DNA of 40,101 nt from Magnetospirillum fulvum MGU-K5 (GCF_000442515.1 NZ_AQPH01000029.1:1-40101), one strand, 5' to 3'; positions 9,210-18,967 are shown, numbered from the stretch's first letter. Notes: generated by a model not told the origin, from the sequence alone. Program-made: numbers and translations.

Positions 9210-9920
9210 TCACGAATCCAGAGGGGACCCCACCTGCCATCGGGCGGCGGTGACGCTGGCTTCCAGACTGAGCCGTCCCACGGTCTTTTCCAATGCGAGG
9301 TCGTTGCGTCCCAGGGTGCTCAGAATCGCAGTCACCGAGACATGATCGGTGCCTTCGATATTCTGGCTTTCCAGACGCCTCAGGCTGAGAACATCGACAA
9401 GCCCTTGGAGGAGAAGCGCTCGGATATGAGCCTCACCATCTCCGCGACAGGTGACATGAACGGTGTACTCGGTTTCCACCTCGGTCATGGTGGGAAGAGG
9501 TTGGCGGTTGATGAGCCCGACGAGGGGACGCAAGAGCAGGTTGGTCAGAACCACGAACGCGGCAACGATGGCAGACTCAACAAGATGCCCGGCTCCCGTG
9601 AACGTGCCAACGGCGGCGGAACACCACAACGTCGCCGCCGTGTTCAAGCCGCGGACATTGACGCCCTCACGCATGATGACGCCAGCACCGAGAAACCCGA
9701 TGCCCGAGACGATCTGTGCCGCGATCCGGGTGGGACTGGCCTCTCCTGCGGTGATGGTCGAGAAAACCACGAAGCTGGCCGCGCCCAGCGAGACCAGTGC
9801 ATTCGTTCGAAGCCCGGCCATCCGTTGCCGCCACTGACGCTCGATCCCGATGATGGCACCGAACAACACGGCCCCACCCAACCGCAAAATCAGATCATGC
9901 CATTCCATAAAAAGTCCCAT
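9210..9920 (-). CDS. mgtC: MgtC/SapB family inner-membrane protein
   Basis: A 236-residue protein. Residues 1-150 carry four to five hydrophobic helices with family motifs GAIIGIERQ, GFLGAGVIM and GLNTAATLW. The C-terminal part (about 150-236) reads as a soluble ACT-like domain, as in MgtC of Salmonella and Mycobacterium. MgtC proteins are linked to growth at low magnesium and to inhibition of the F-type ATP synthase. AAAGGA sits 7 nt before the ATG. It is the last gene of a leftward cluster with a small protein and an NRAMP-like transporter, suggesting a divalent-cation role. Convergent with metR; no terminator hairpin seen in the 69-bp gap. Confidence 0.88.
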   Translation of the reverse strand: MGLFMEWHDLILRLGGAVLFGAIIGIERQWRQRMAGLRTNALVSLGAASFVVFSTITAGEASPTRIAAQIVSGIGFLGAGVIMREGVNVRGLNTAATLWCSAAVGTFTGAGHLVESAIVAAFVVLTNLLLRPLVGLINRQPLPTMTEVETEYTVHVTCRGDGEAHIRALLLQGLVDVLSLRRLESQNIEGTDHVSVTAILSTLGRNDLALEKTVGRLSLEASVTAARWQVGSPLDS

Positions 9921-9968
9921 TGCCCAGTCCTTTATAAACCCGACCTATACGCAAAAACCGAGGGGATG

Positions 9969-10286
9969 CTATCGAGAGCGCTCGTCGTTTCCTCGTGACG
10001 GTTCTGTTGCGGGCGTGAAAACGCTGTCTTTGTCGAGCGAAAGACCGTCCGCACTCCCTCTCCTGGACTCGTCTGTATCAGCCAGGCGCCGAAACAAGTC
10101 GGCCTCGGTTTTGCGGTAGCTTTTCAGGGCGTTGTACAGGGTCCGACGCGTGCGGGGTGTGTCGTCGCTCTTGGCGGCCCGTCTCAGATAATCGACGTGC
10201 TGGCGATGCGCCTGCCAGAGATGAAACGCCGCCTGTTCGAACGCGACCAGCGCTTGCTGGCTTTCTTCGTTTATATTCTTAAGCAT
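9969..10286 (-). CDS. Small helical protein of unknown function
   Basis: A 105-residue protein I do not recognise. Its first 75 residues are rich in Ala, Gln, Arg and Leu with strongly helical character (EESQQALVAFEQAAFHLWQ), followed by a polar tail that looks disordered. No signal peptide or membrane segment is seen. The chosen ATG at 10286 follows a weak GGGAA site; an ATG at 10310 or a longer form up to 10448 cannot be excluded. It lies 48 bp upstream of mgtC and on the same strand, so it may be co-transcribed with it. The reading frame looks coding by composition, but function is open. Confidence 0.6.
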   Translation of the reverse strand: MLKNINEESQQALVAFEQAAFHLWQAHRQHVDYLRRAAKSDDTPRTRRTLYNALKSYRKTEADLFRRLADTDESRRGSADGLSLDKDSVFTPATEPSRGNDERSR

Positions 10287-10507
10287 CACGATTTCCCGTT
10301 TGCTTAGCATTCGCCATGGGAGCGGAATGCGAATAAACCAACCAAAACGAGCATTCGGATGGTCAAGAGGTGGCGTGAGCGCAGGAAATTCGTCGTCATA
10401 ACGCAATCCTCGGGATAGGGGCTGTCCGCGCCAGGGATGCCCCACCACTCGTGGGGACAGCTTAGAGCGGCACTCCGATAAGAACGGACGAAGTGAGGGG
10501 GTGACGT

Positions 10508-10548
10508 GCGGACGGCGCGGTCAGCCGACAGGCCTCGGCGCCGTCCGC
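10508..10548. terminator. Hairpin after the NRAMP-like gene
   Basis: A perfect 11-bp stem (arms 10508-10518 and 10538-10548, GC-rich) with a 19-nt loop lies about 45 bp after the stop of the NRAMP-like gene. There is no clear T-run, so it could be a transcription pause, an RNA-stabilising structure or a weak terminator. Confidence 0.5.
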
Positions 10549-10593
10549 GGGACTAGGGCAATCTTCCATTGGACTCCTCAGACCAAGGACAGG

Positions 10594-12267
10594 TCAGACC
10601 GGACCGGACAAGGCGAGTTGGACGATCCGGACCAGCACCAGGCCAGCGGCAAGCACCAGATAAGCCCGCAAAACCCCCATCCACAGCCGGTTGAGACGGG
10701 ACATCCGGGGCGGAGGCAACTCGGACAGCGGCGGCATTTGCCAAAACTCGGGCGGATTCTGGTCGATTTCGGGGGTGAATGCCTGCTGCCGCGCCCGGCG
10801 CACGGGCCGAATCCGACGCCAGAACCAACTGGCCAACGCCACGACGATACCGACACTGCTGCCCCCGCCCAGGATGCCGAGGATCACATCCTCCCCGATG
10901 TCGGGAAACAGCACCGAGGACGTCAGAATGATCGACAGCATCACCAACACCGCGATGACTGCCCCGGTAAACCAGTTCAGACGGGTGGAATTAACCCACG
11001 GCCCCAGCACAGCGCGGTCGTTGCACAACAACAGCAAGAACACTGTGGCGCTGGGCAAGAGAATCCCGGCCAGGGTTTGCACCGCATTGGTCAGCAGGCC
11101 GAGTGGCGTGCCGGGAGTCAGCACCAGAAACGCCGCCACCAAGATCAGGCTGGCGTAGATGGCATAGAACCCCTTGGCTTCGCTTGCCTTATGGTGGAGG
11201 GAGTGGCGGAGCGACAGCACGTCACCGATCGCGTAAGCTGTTGATAGCGACACCGCAGCCGCACCGATGATGCAGGCGTTGAGCAAGGCGAGCGCGAAGA
11301 GAACCCCCGGCACCGCTCCGGCATATTTTTCAAGTCCGGCCGCCACGGCACCGGCGTCGGTGAAGTTCCCGAATTCGGGCCGACCCACGAAGATCGCCGC
11401 CGTAAAGGACATCATCGCCACCGCGCCGATCACCACCATCAGAATGCCCAGCCACAGATCGACCCGCTCATAACGGATGAAGCGCGGGGTGATCCGCTTG
11501 TCGATCACATAGCTTTGTTGAAAGAACAGCTGCCAGGGTGCGACGGTGGTGCCGACGATCGCGATCACCAGCAGCATCACCTCGCTGAGTTTGCTGTCTG
11601 GCGGCATCTGCGGCGTCATGAAATCGTGGGCGATCTGGTCGAGCGGCGGGTGCACCGCAAGGAATACCGGAACCAGCAGCAGACTGCCGAAGGCCAGTAC
11701 CATCGCGAAACGCTCGAACCGACGAAAGTTGCCGGTTCCGGCTGCCGCCATCACCAGAATCGCCGATATCCCCACGCCGATTTCGCGCGAAATGCCGAGA
11801 TAATCGAGCGCCAGGGTGATGCCGATAAATTCGGTGACGATGGTCAGGGCATTCAGAAGGAACAGATCGATCACGCTGAAAGCGCCCCAGAACTTGCCGA
11901 ACCGTTCGAGAATCAGCCGGGCATGGCCAACGCGGGTGACCGCCCCCAGGCGAAGAACCATCTCCTGGTTGACGTACAGAACGGGGATCAGCAGCAGCAA
12001 GGTCCACAGCAAGGCGGTGCCGTAATTCTGACCGGCCTGGGTGTAGGTGCCGAATGCACCGGCGTCGTTATCTCCGACCATCACGATCACCCCCGGTCCC
12101 AGCACGGCCAGCAGGGTTCTGATCCGGGCGCGCCACGTCGTCCGTGGTCCGGTATCGTCGTGGGAAATGGTCCCGAAGGCACCGTGGATGGACCCGAGAT
12201 GAGCCTCGTCGAGAACGGCCGAGCGCCGGTTTGGACCGAGGCCAGCCTCCTTTTCGATCGCAGTCAT
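10594..12267 (-). CDS. NRAMP-family divalent metal transporter, non-canonical metal site
   Basis: A 557-residue integral membrane protein with about 11 hydrophobic helices after an N-terminal cytoplasmic stretch. The first helix has GDNDAGAFGTYTQAG where classical NRAMPs have DPGN, and helix 6 reads GTTVAPWQLFFQQS where MntH has a methionine-containing MPHN. Loss of that metal-selective methionine is a mark of NRAMP-related magnesium transporters, so magnesium rather than manganese or iron may be carried; this is an inference. The start at 12267 is chosen for AAAGGA 8 nt upstream; an ATG at 12345 has no ribosome site. The cytoplasmic C-terminal region is Pro/Arg-rich with a final hydrophobic helix. 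Proximity of mgtC supports a magnesium context. Confidence 0.85.
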   Translation of the reverse strand: MTAIEKEAGLGPNRRSAVLDEAHLGSIHGAFGTISHDDTGPRTTWRARIRTLLAVLGPGVIVMVGDNDAGAFGTYTQAGQNYGTALLWTLLLLIPVLYVNQEMVLRLGAVTRVGHARLILERFGKFWGAFSVIDLFLLNALTIVTEFIGITLALDYLGISREIGVGISAILVMAAAGTGNFRRFERFAMVLAFGSLLLVPVFLAVHPPLDQIAHDFMTPQMPPDSKLSEVMLLVIAIVGTTVAPWQLFFQQSYVIDKRITPRFIRYERVDLWLGILMVVIGAVAMMSFTAAIFVGRPEFGNFTDAGAVAAGLEKYAGAVPGVLFALALLNACIIGAAAVSLSTAYAIGDVLSLRHSLHHKASEAKGFYAIYASLILVAAFLVLTPGTPLGLLTNAVQTLAGILLPSATVFLLLLCNDRAVLGPWVNSTRLNWFTGAVIAVLVMLSIILTSSVLFPDIGEDVILGILGGGSSVGIVVALASWFWRRIRPVRRARQQAFTPEIDQNPPEFWQMPPLSELPPPRMSRLNRLWMGVLRAYLVLAAGLVLVRIVQLALSGPV

Positions 12268-12353
12268 GTATTTATCCTTTATTTCGGCAATAAGAATCCA
12301 TGCGCAGAAACTACTGTCGTAGCCCTGCGGCGTATCCGTGGTCATGGGGGAGC

Positions 12354-12380
12354 GAGGGAGCGGGCGGACCCGCTGCCCTC
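12354..12380 (-). other. Leader hairpin upstream of the NRAMP-like gene
   Basis: Arms 12354-12364 and 12369-12380 form an 11-bp GC-rich stem with one bulged base and a 4-nt loop, about 87 bp before the chosen start codon. It could end transcription of the small upstream gene or act as a leader structure for the transporter. It does not match the M-box or yybP-ykoY riboswitch patterns as far as I can tell. Confidence 0.5.
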
Positions 12381-12398
12381 TTTAGAGATGCGTTCCGC

Positions 12399-12584
12399 TC
12401 AAGACGGATCGGTGCCCGATTTCCAGGCGCAAACAAGCCGCCCTGAAGCCGGATCAAGCGTCCAGGGGCAGATCAGAACGGGGGGATGGGGCCGACCGTC
12501 GCGGGCGGCGGCTTTGGTGCCGATGCCGGAAACTGGGCCGAAAAAAGTGCGGAAAACAGGGATTTTTGCAAAGGTGGCAGCCAT
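12399..12584 (-). CDS. Small conserved-looking protein, unknown function
   Basis: A 61-residue protein. Its core, PVLICPWTLDPASGRLVCAW, has the two Cys-x-Trp/Cys-x-Trp-like elements joined by a DPxxGRLVC turn that I associate with short hypothetical proteins of Rhodospirillales; this recollection could not be checked. The ATG at 12584 is preceded by TGGAGG at 5-nt spacing, which is a strong reason to accept it over the ATG at 12596. No signal peptide. It is encoded just upstream of the NRAMP-like gene on the same strand, separated by a hairpin. The paired cysteines could bind metal, but nothing else supports this. Confidence 0.55.
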   Translation of the reverse strand: MAATFAKIPVFRTFFGPVSGIGTKAAARDGRPHPPVLICPWTLDPASGRLVCAWKSGTDPS

Positions 12585-13237
12585 TTTCGCCTCCATTGCC
12601 TGGGGTTGACGGTGTCGTCCCAGGAGGCGTCCGCTCGGCTGCGAGGAGGACCTACCGGAGGGCGGTCTTCCTGGCCACAGGGCGATGTCTGCGGTCCTGG
12701 GTATGATCAGCGATGCTCACGATCGTCGAGAGACGACTCGGAGGCTCCGCCGGTGCGGTCTGAGATTGGGGCTTCATGGTTTTCTCAAGTTGAAGATGCG
12801 ATGGGCTGCGGGACAGGCCCGCCGATGTCGCAATTGCCGAAATACGCCTCAGCGACCGATGGGTCAAGTCCTGAATCCAATATAAAGGAAACTTCGTCTT
12901 GGAATCGCGGATGGCTTTCATTCTCTCCCCGCCATGTCAGGTGAGAAGGTGGGGCATGACACGCGACGCCGGGTTATCCCCCGATTCTGTGGATAGAGTT
13001 GTGGGCGGGTTGAGGGTAACGTCGGAAATTCCGGACGAACCGGGGGCGCTGTGGCCGATGCCGATATTTCAGGCAACCTTGTCCATAGGTTCCGGTTACG
13101 AGGCATCCCACGGCTCACCATCCGCCAGGAAACGGGCCAGCCGCCGACCGCAGACAACGCGATACCAGTCCAGGTCAGATCATTCGTTCCACGCTGTTCA
13201 GAGCCGTCCGGAGGAGTTCCCTACCGACGCCTCGGGC
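12585..13237. other. 650-bp stretch without a convincing gene
   Basis: Only short, poorly supported reading frames are present. The best is leftward from an ATG at 12777 to 12652 (41 residues, polar, no good ribosome site). Near 12974-12996 there is TTATCCCCC followed by TGTGGATAG, two facing 9-mers that resemble DnaA boxes with one or two mismatches. Composition is less biased than in the flanking genes, as in true intergenic or decayed DNA. Confidence 0.5.
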
Positions 13238-13315
13238 AAAGAAAAACCCCCACCGCCCGGACAGGCGGTGGGGGTTTTGACATTGGGCGGTGTTTAGGCC
13301 GCCAGCGACGGATAG
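13238..13315. repeat. mutB 3' end plus terminator, original copy of the 78-bp repeat
   Basis: Covers the last eight mutB codons including TAA, and the terminator behind it. It matches 30-107 at 73 of 78 positions in the same orientation. Because the sequence here continues into intact mutB, this copy is taken as the source. Confidence 0.85.
13242..13274 (-). terminator. Terminator of the mutAB operon
   Basis: A perfect 11-bp stem (13247-13257 with 13264-13274) and a 6-nt loop, flanked on the minus-strand exit side by five T. Four T also follow on the plus strand, so it may work in both directions. It lies 20 bp past the mutB stop codon. Confidence 0.9.
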
Positions 13316-15495
13316 CCCAGGCGGGCGGCGAGTTTCTTCAGCAAATCCTCGGCGGCGTCGCTGATGATCGTTCCGGGCGGGAAGATCGCGGCGGCACCGG
13401 CCTGATACAGCTCGTCCCAATCCTGGGGCGGGATGACGCCGCCGACGACGATCATCATGTCCTCGGCCCCCAGCTTGGCGAGTTCCTCGCGCAGCTTGGG
13501 CACCAGGGTCAGGTGACCGGCGGCGAGCGACGAAGCACCGATGATGTGGCAATCGTTTTCGACCGCCTGACGCGCCGCTTCTTCCGGGGTCTGGAACAGC
13601 GGCCCGACATCGACGTCAAAGCCGAGATCGGCAAAGGCGGTGGCGATCACCTTCTGGCCGCGATCGTGGCCGTCCTGGCCCATCTTGGCGACCATGATGC
13701 GCGGGCGGCGGCCGTCCAATTCCTGGAAGCGGCGCACCAGTTCCTGAACCTTCGTCACGCGTTCGGCTCCCCGGCTGTTGATCTCCCCGGCATAGACGCC
13801 GGAGATGGTGCGGATTTCGGCTTTGTGGCGGCCATAGACCGTTTCCAGCGCCGAGGAGATTTCGCCGACGGTGGCGCGCGCCCGGATCGCATCGACCGAA
13901 AGGGCGAGCAGATTGCCTTCGCCGGTTTCGGCGGCCTTGGTCAGGGCGTCGAGGGTCTGCTGGCAGCGGACGCTATCACGCTCGGCGCGCAGCTTCTGAA
14001 GCTGGGCGATCTGGCTGGCGCGGACGGCGGTGTTATCGACCTTCAACACGTCGATCGGCTGGTCGTCCTCGACCTGATACTTGTTGACGCCCAGCACGGT
14101 CTGGCGGCCGGAATCGATCCGGGCCTGGGTGCGGGCGGCGGCTTCCTCGATCCGCATCTTGGGGATGCCGGTTTCAATTGCCTTGGCCATGCCGCCGGTA
14201 GCTTCGACTTCCTGGATGTGGGCCCAGGCGCTTTCGGCCAGTTCGCGGGTCAGCCGCTCGACGTAATAGCTGCCGCCCCAGGGGTCGATGACGCGGCAGG
14301 TGCCGCTTTCCTGTTGGAGGAACAACTGGGTGTTACGGGCGATCCGGGCCGAGAAGTCGGTCGGCAGCGCCAGCGCCTCGTCGAGCGCGTTGGTGTGGAG
14401 CGACTGGGTGTGGCCCTGGGTCGCGGCCATCGCCTCGATGCAGGTGCGCGGCACGTTGTTGAAGACGTCCTGCGCGGTGAGGCTCCAGCCCGAGGTCTGC
14501 GAGTGGGTACGCAGGCTGAGCGACTTGTCGCTTTTCGGGTCGAACTGCTTAATCAGCTTGGCCCACAGCATGCGCCCGGCGCGCATCTTGGCCACTTCCA
14601 TGAAGAAGTTCATCCCGATCGCCCAGAAGAACGACAGGCGCGGCGCGAACTGGTCGATCGTCATTCCGGTGGCGATACCGGCGCGGGCATATTCGACGCC
14701 GTCGGCCAGGGTATAGGCCAGTTCGAGATCGGCGGTCGCCCCGGCTTCCTGGAGGTGGTAGCCCGAGATGCTGATCGAATTGAACTTCGGCATGTTCTGC
14801 GCGGTATAGGCGAAGATGTCCGAAATGATCCGCATCGAGGGCTTGGGCGGATAGATGTAGGTGTTGCGGACCATGAACTCTTTCAGAATGTCGTTCTGAA
14901 TGGTTCCGGACAGCTTGTCGGCGCTGACGCCCTGTTCCTCGGCGGCGACGATATACCCGGCCAGCACCGGCAGCACCGCGCCGTTCATCGTCATCGACAC
15001 GCTCATCTGGTCGAGCGGGATGCCGTCGAACAGGGTCTTCATGTCGAGGATCGAATCGATCGCCACCCCGGCCATGCCGACATCGCCCGGCACGCGGGGA
15101 TGGTCGGAATCATAGCCGCGATGGGTGGCCAGATCGAACGCGACCGACAGGCCCTTCTGACCCGCCGCGAGGTTGCGGCGATAGAAGGCGTTGGATTCCT
15201 GGGCGGTGGAGAAACCGGCATATTGCCGCACCGTCCAGGGCTGGTTGACGTACATCGTCGGATACGGCCCGCGCAGGAACGGCGGCAGGCCGGGCAGGGT
15301 GTCGAGATGGTCGAGCCCGGCGAGGTCGGCCCCGGAGAACAGCGGCTTGACGTCGATCAGTTCCGGGGTCCGCCACAGCGCGGTCTCGGCCCCGTGTCCG
15401 GTCTCGGCGGCAAAACGCGCCTGCCACGAGGCAAGATCGCCCTGGGCATCGGCACCGCTCAGGGGCAGGGTGGAGAAATCGGGAAAGCTCGACAT
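13294..15495 (-). CDS. mutB: Methylmalonyl-CoA mutase, large catalytic subunit
   Basis: A 733-residue adenosylcobalamin enzyme interconverting (R)-methylmalonyl-CoA and succinyl-CoA. The N-terminal TIM barrel includes [20 protein letters not shown] and [13 protein letters not shown], both typical of MCM rather than isobutyryl-CoA mutase. The C-terminal B12 domain has MGQDGHDRG with the cobalt-ligand His610, and later [10 protein letters not shown] and GGVIPPQD. The ATG at 15495 overlaps the mutA TGA by one base; a GTG just before it (15498) is an alternative. Paired with mutA, it forms the heterodimeric type of enzyme found in proteobacteria. Propionyl-CoA carboxylase and epimerase are not in the window. 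Confidence 0.97.
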   Translation of the reverse strand: MSSFPDFSTLPLSGADAQGDLASWQARFAAETGHGAETALWRTPELIDVKPLFSGADLAGLDHLDTLPGLPPFLRGPYPTMYVNQPWTVRQYAGFSTAQESNAFYRRNLAAGQKGLSVAFDLATHRGYDSDHPRVPGDVGMAGVAIDSILDMKTLFDGIPLDQMSVSMTMNGAVLPVLAGYIVAAEEQGVSADKLSGTIQNDILKEFMVRNTYIYPPKPSMRIISDIFAYTAQNMPKFNSISISGYHLQEAGATADLELAYTLADGVEYARAGIATGMTIDQFAPRLSFFWAIGMNFFMEVAKMRAGRMLWAKLIKQFDPKSDKSLSLRTHSQTSGWSLTAQDVFNNVPRTCIEAMAATQGHTQSLHTNALDEALALPTDFSARIARNTQLFLQQESGTCRVIDPWGGSYYVERLTRELAESAWAHIQEVEATGGMAKAIETGIPKMRIEEAAARTQARIDSGRQTVLGVNKYQVEDDQPIDVLKVDNTAVRASQIAQLQKLRAERDSVRCQQTLDALTKAAETGEGNLLALSVDAIRARATVGEISSALETVYGRHKAEIRTISGVYAGEINSRGAERVTKVQELVRRFQELDGRRPRIMVAKMGQDGHDRGQKVIATAFADLGFDVDVGPLFQTPEEAARQAVENDCHIIGASSLAAGHLTLVPKLREELAKLGAEDMMIVVGGVIPPQDWDELYQAGAAAIFPPGTIISDAAEDLLKKLAARLGYPSLAA

Positions 15496-17480
15496 CACGC
15501 ACAGACTCCGAGACGGGCGTGGGCGGCGCGCAGGGTGGCCAGCACGTCACAGCCCACAAAGATGAATTCGTCGACACCGGCGGCGGCATAGTCCGCCTTG
15601 CGCTCACCGGGATTCCCGGCGAGGTAGACACACTCGGCCCCGGCCTGCTTCAACGCCTGGGCAAAGGCGACGGCGTGGCTGTCATAGAGGCCGTCGCTGC
15701 CGCACAGGGCGACGATGCGCGCCCCGCTGGCCTTGAACGCGGCGACGCAGGCGGCGGCATCGGTGAAGCCGTCATTGCCCAGCGTCTCGATCCCACCCGC
15801 CTCGAAATAATTCTTGGCATAGGTGGCGCGGGCGGTGTGGCTGGCGACCGGGCCGAGATTGGCCAGGAACAGCCGGGGCCACGCCCCGGTGCGGGTGCGG
15901 AACGCCTCGGCGGCATCGCGCAGAGCCTCGAACGCTTCGCCCAGACGGTGGCGGGGCAGGGGAGCGATGCTGACCCCCGGTTCCGCCGCGCCGCCCGCTC
16001 CGGCCAGATATCCGGCGGCTTCGGCCCGCAGCGGCTTGAGGTCGGGGCGCGGCCGTTCGACCGGACGTTCATGCAGGTTGGGGAACTCGCTGATCCCGGT
16101 CAGCGGGTCCTTGCGCCGGGCGATGTTCTTTTCGCGCTCGGCCCAGGACAAGGCGATCCGTTCGGCCAGCGAGCCTTCGACCAAAGCGGCGGCCATCCCG
16201 CCGGTGCTTTCGATCTTCTGGAACTCGGCCCAGGCGGCTTCAGCGATCTGACGGGTCAGGGTCTCGACATACCACGAGCCGCCCGCCGGATCGATCACCT
16301 GCGCCAGCGAGGATTCTTCCTTCAGCAGAATCTGGATGTTGCGGGCGATGCGGCGCGAGAAGGCATCCGACGGTCCCAATTCAACATCGAACGGCAACAC
16401 CGCAACGCTGTCGGCCCCGCCGACACCGGCGGCGAAACCGGCGACGGTGGTGCGCAGCAGGTTCACCCATGGGTCGCGCTTCGACATCATCCGGCGGCTG
16501 GTCTGGGCCAGCAGACGCATCCGCCGCGCTGATTCGGGCGCGCCGCAGGCTTCGGCAATCCGGGCCCACATCATCCGTGCCGCACGCAGCTTGGCGATCG
16601 ACAGGAACTGATCGCAATCGACCGACAGGGTAAAGACGATCTGGTCAAGAGCGGCCCGGATGTCGAGACCGGCGGTGGTCAACGCCTTCAGATAGGCGGT
16701 ACCGGTCGCCATCGCCGCGGCCAGTTCCTGGGTCGCGGTCGCGCCCGCATCGTGATAGGCGGCGGTATCGATTCCAACCGCCGTTGCGTTCGGCCAGTCG
16801 CGCGCGGTGGCGGCGGCAATCTGGGCCATCCGGCTCAGGCTGTCTTCGATCGTCGCGGTCAGGCGACCTTCGGCGGCCAGGGTGCCGAGCGGGTCGATCC
16901 CGAACGAACCACGGGCCTGATCGGGGCGGGTGCCACGGCTGCGCCACAGATCGGTCAGCAGTTCGGCGGCGCGCTCGGCACTGGCCCCGGCATCAAGCGA
17001 CAGCGGGACGAATTCGAGCAGGACGCCCTTCAAGGTGCGGTCAAGATCGTCGGCGGCATGAATCGCGATGCCGCCTTCACCCCACAACGCGGCTTCGGTG
17101 GCGCGGCCGCTACGGGCGGCGTTGTCGAAGCGGAGATGAATCGCGGTCGCGCCGCGCATCAGATCGTCCAGGATCGCGGCATTGGCGTCGGCGGGCAGCG
17201 AGGCGCTGTGCTCGCTGCGGATTTCCCACCCCTCGGTTCCGGCACCGGAGGCGCGGCCACCACGGGCAAACGGGGCGGCACCGGGAAAGCCGGACGGGTC
17301 GGTCACGCCATCGACATCGGCGCGAGTGTAAAGGGGTTGTACCACGATCCCTTCGTAAAGCCGTGTCAGCAGCTTTTTGTCAAAGGGGGCGCCCTTCAGC
17401 GCCTTGTCTACGAGCGCCAGCCACTGCGCGCGATCGGGAACGGGAAATTCGGACGCAAGTTTCAAGGAAGGGTCACTCAT
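15495..17480 (-). CDS. mutA: Methylmalonyl-CoA mutase, small subunit
   Basis: A 661-residue non-catalytic partner of MutB. It keeps the overall barrel plus B12-like domain layout, but where MutB has DGHDRG the C-terminal domain reads [16 protein letters not shown], so the cobalt ligand motif is lost, as usual for this subunit. The N-terminus ([19 protein letters not shown]) matches small subunits. The ATG is preceded by AGGTTGAG. It leads a two-gene operon; an inverted repeat, ATACGC (17515-17520) with GCGTAT (17532-17537), sits just upstream and overlaps the end of nnr, a possible operator. No TTTGCAAA-type box was seen there. Confidence 0.95.
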   Translation of the reverse strand: MSDPSLKLASEFPVPDRAQWLALVDKALKGAPFDKKLLTRLYEGIVVQPLYTRADVDGVTDPSGFPGAAPFARGGRASGAGTEGWEIRSEHSASLPADANAAILDDLMRGATAIHLRFDNAARSGRATEAALWGEGGIAIHAADDLDRTLKGVLLEFVPLSLDAGASAERAAELLTDLWRSRGTRPDQARGSFGIDPLGTLAAEGRLTATIEDSLSRMAQIAAATARDWPNATAVGIDTAAYHDAGATATQELAAAMATGTAYLKALTTAGLDIRAALDQIVFTLSVDCDQFLSIAKLRAARMMWARIAEACGAPESARRMRLLAQTSRRMMSKRDPWVNLLRTTVAGFAAGVGGADSVAVLPFDVELGPSDAFSRRIARNIQILLKEESSLAQVIDPAGGSWYVETLTRQIAEAAWAEFQKIESTGGMAAALVEGSLAERIALSWAEREKNIARRKDPLTGISEFPNLHERPVERPRPDLKPLRAEAAGYLAGAGGAAEPGVSIAPLPRHRLGEAFEALRDAAEAFRTRTGAWPRLFLANLGPVASHTARATYAKNYFEAGGIETLGNDGFTDAAACVAAFKASGARIVALCGSDGLYDSHAVAFAQALKQAGAECVYLAGNPGERKADYAAAGVDEFIFVGCDVLATLRAAHARLGVCA

Positions 17481-17536
17481 GGTCTCAACCTGATGTCACA
17501 CAACGGCGGGCACTATACGCGGAGGAACGGAGCGTA

Positions 17537-18967
17537 TCAGGCGAAAAATGAGGGTATTCGTAACGATTCCATCATATCTTCCGCAATCATCCCCCGTCCG
17601 GCCAGTCGACCGGCCCGACCGTGCAGTGCAGCACCGGTCGCGGCAGCTTCAAACGGAGGTAATCCCTGCGCCAGTAACCCGCCGATGATCCCGGCCAGAA
17701 CGTCGCCTGAACCGGCGGTGGCAAGGTCGGGGGGTGCGTCGGTAACGATTTTGGCCCGTCCGTCGGGATGGGCGATCGCCGTATCGGGGCCTTTCACCAG
17801 CACCACCGCGCCCGATTGGGCCGCCGCGTGGCGGGCGCGGGCCAACCGGCTCCCCTCGGTATGGCCGAACAGAGACTGGTATTCGCCGTCATGGGGGGTC
17901 AGCACCGCCAAGGGCGACAGCGCCCTGAACAAACGGTCGGGCGCGTCGGCAAAGCTGGTCAGGGCATCGGCGTCGAGCACCGCCGGTCGTCCGGTGGCGA
18001 GAATCGCCAGAGTCCGCTCTGCCGTCGCCGCGCCGCGTCCGGCGCCGGGGCCGATCACCAGCGCATTGCGGCGGGGATCGGCCAGCAGGGCGTCGAACGG
18101 TTCCAGCGCGGCGATCAGGGTGCCCGGCTCGGCGGCCCGCAACGAAGCCAGGGTTTCGGCGGGGGCGGCAATCGTCGCCAGTCCGGCCCCGATCCGCCGT
18201 GCCGCCAACGCCGCCAGACGGGCCGCGCCGGTCATCGTGCTTCCGGCGACGACCAGGACATGGCCGCGCCGGTATTTATGGCCGTCGATCTTGGGGGTGG
18301 GGGGCGGATGGGCGACGGCTTCGGCGGTGAGGGGGGCGATGTCGGCCAGAACCGCGTCGGGAATCCCGATATCGGCCAGGACGATCTCGCCGCATTTGAG
18401 ACGGCCGGGCAGCAGGCAATGGCCCGGCTTCTTGCGAAAGAAGGTGATTGTGGCAACACAGTCCGCCGCCACGCCGCGAATCTCGCCGCTGTCGCCATCG
18501 ATGCCCGAGGGCACATCGACCGCGATCGTCGGCAGATTGCGGCGGATGATCTCTTCGATCACGGCGCGGGCGATGCCGTCGAGCGGGCGGGACAATCCAG
18601 CTCCGAACAGAGCGTCGATCACACCCGCGCATCCGTCGAGAGAGCCGGGCGAGAGTGCTTCGACCGGGCCGGTCCAGCGTGCCGCCATCCGGGCGGCATC
18701 GCCTTTCAGCGCGGCCGGATCGCCCAGCAGCGCCACCCGCACCGCCCATCCTCGGCGGGCGAGCAGGCGGGCGGCCACGAACCCATCACCGCCATTGTTG
18801 CCGGGGCCGCACAGAATGGCGATCCGACCGCGGGGCAGACGGTGGACGGCTTGGCGCGCCACCGCCCATCCGGCGGCTTCCATCAGCCGCTCGCCCGGGA
18901 TGCCGTGGGCGATGGCAAGGGCGTCGGCACGCGACATTTCCGCAACGGTGAGCAATTCCTGAGCCAT
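17537..18967 (-). CDS. nnr: Bifunctional NAD(P)H-hydrate epimerase/dehydratase
   Basis: A 476-residue metabolite-repair enzyme that restores hydrated NADH and NADPH. The N-terminal YjeF/epimerase domain (about 1-210) shows GPGNNGGDGFVAARLL and AVDVPSGIDGDSGE. The C-terminal ribokinase-like ADP-dependent dehydratase domain (about 225-470) shows KYRRGHVLVVAGS, VIGPGAGR, LTPHDGEY and TAGSGDVLAGIIGGLL. Domain order and length match E. coli Nnr/YjeF. It ends 56 bp before mutA on the same strand, so read-through is possible, and it is divergent from dadA across 96 bp. No regulatory motif recognised. Confidence 0.95.
   Translation of the reverse strand: MAQELLTVAEMSRADALAIAHGIPGERLMEAAGWAVARQAVHRLPRGRIAILCGPGNNGGDGFVAARLLARRGWAVRVALLGDPAALKGDAARMAARWTGPVEALSPGSLDGCAGVIDALFGAGLSRPLDGIARAVIEEIIRRNLPTIAVDVPSGIDGDSGEIRGVAADCVATITFFRKKPGHCLLPGRLKCGEIVLADIGIPDAVLADIAPLTAEAVAHPPPTPKIDGHKYRRGHVLVVAGSTMTGAARLAALAARRIGAGLATIAAPAETLASLRAAEPGTLIAALEPFDALLADPRRNALVIGPGAGRGAATAERTLAILATGRPAVLDADALTSFADAPDRLFRALSPLAVLTPHDGEYQSLFGHTEGSRLARARHAAAQSGAVVLVKGPDTAIAHPDGRAKIVTDAPPDLATAGSGDVLAGIIGGLLAQGLPPFEAAATGAALHGRAGRLAGRGMIAEDMMESLRIPSFFA

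Noticed and set aside
12652-12921. Leftward 89-codon frame in the gap before mutB terminator
   Set aside because: No ribosome site, no recognisable motif; kept only as a weak 41-residue possibility.
13051-15591. 846-codon plus-strand open frame opposite mutB
   Set aside because: Gly/Asp/Arg/His-rich low-complexity product with no domain, fully antisense to a well-conserved gene; a GC-bias artefact.
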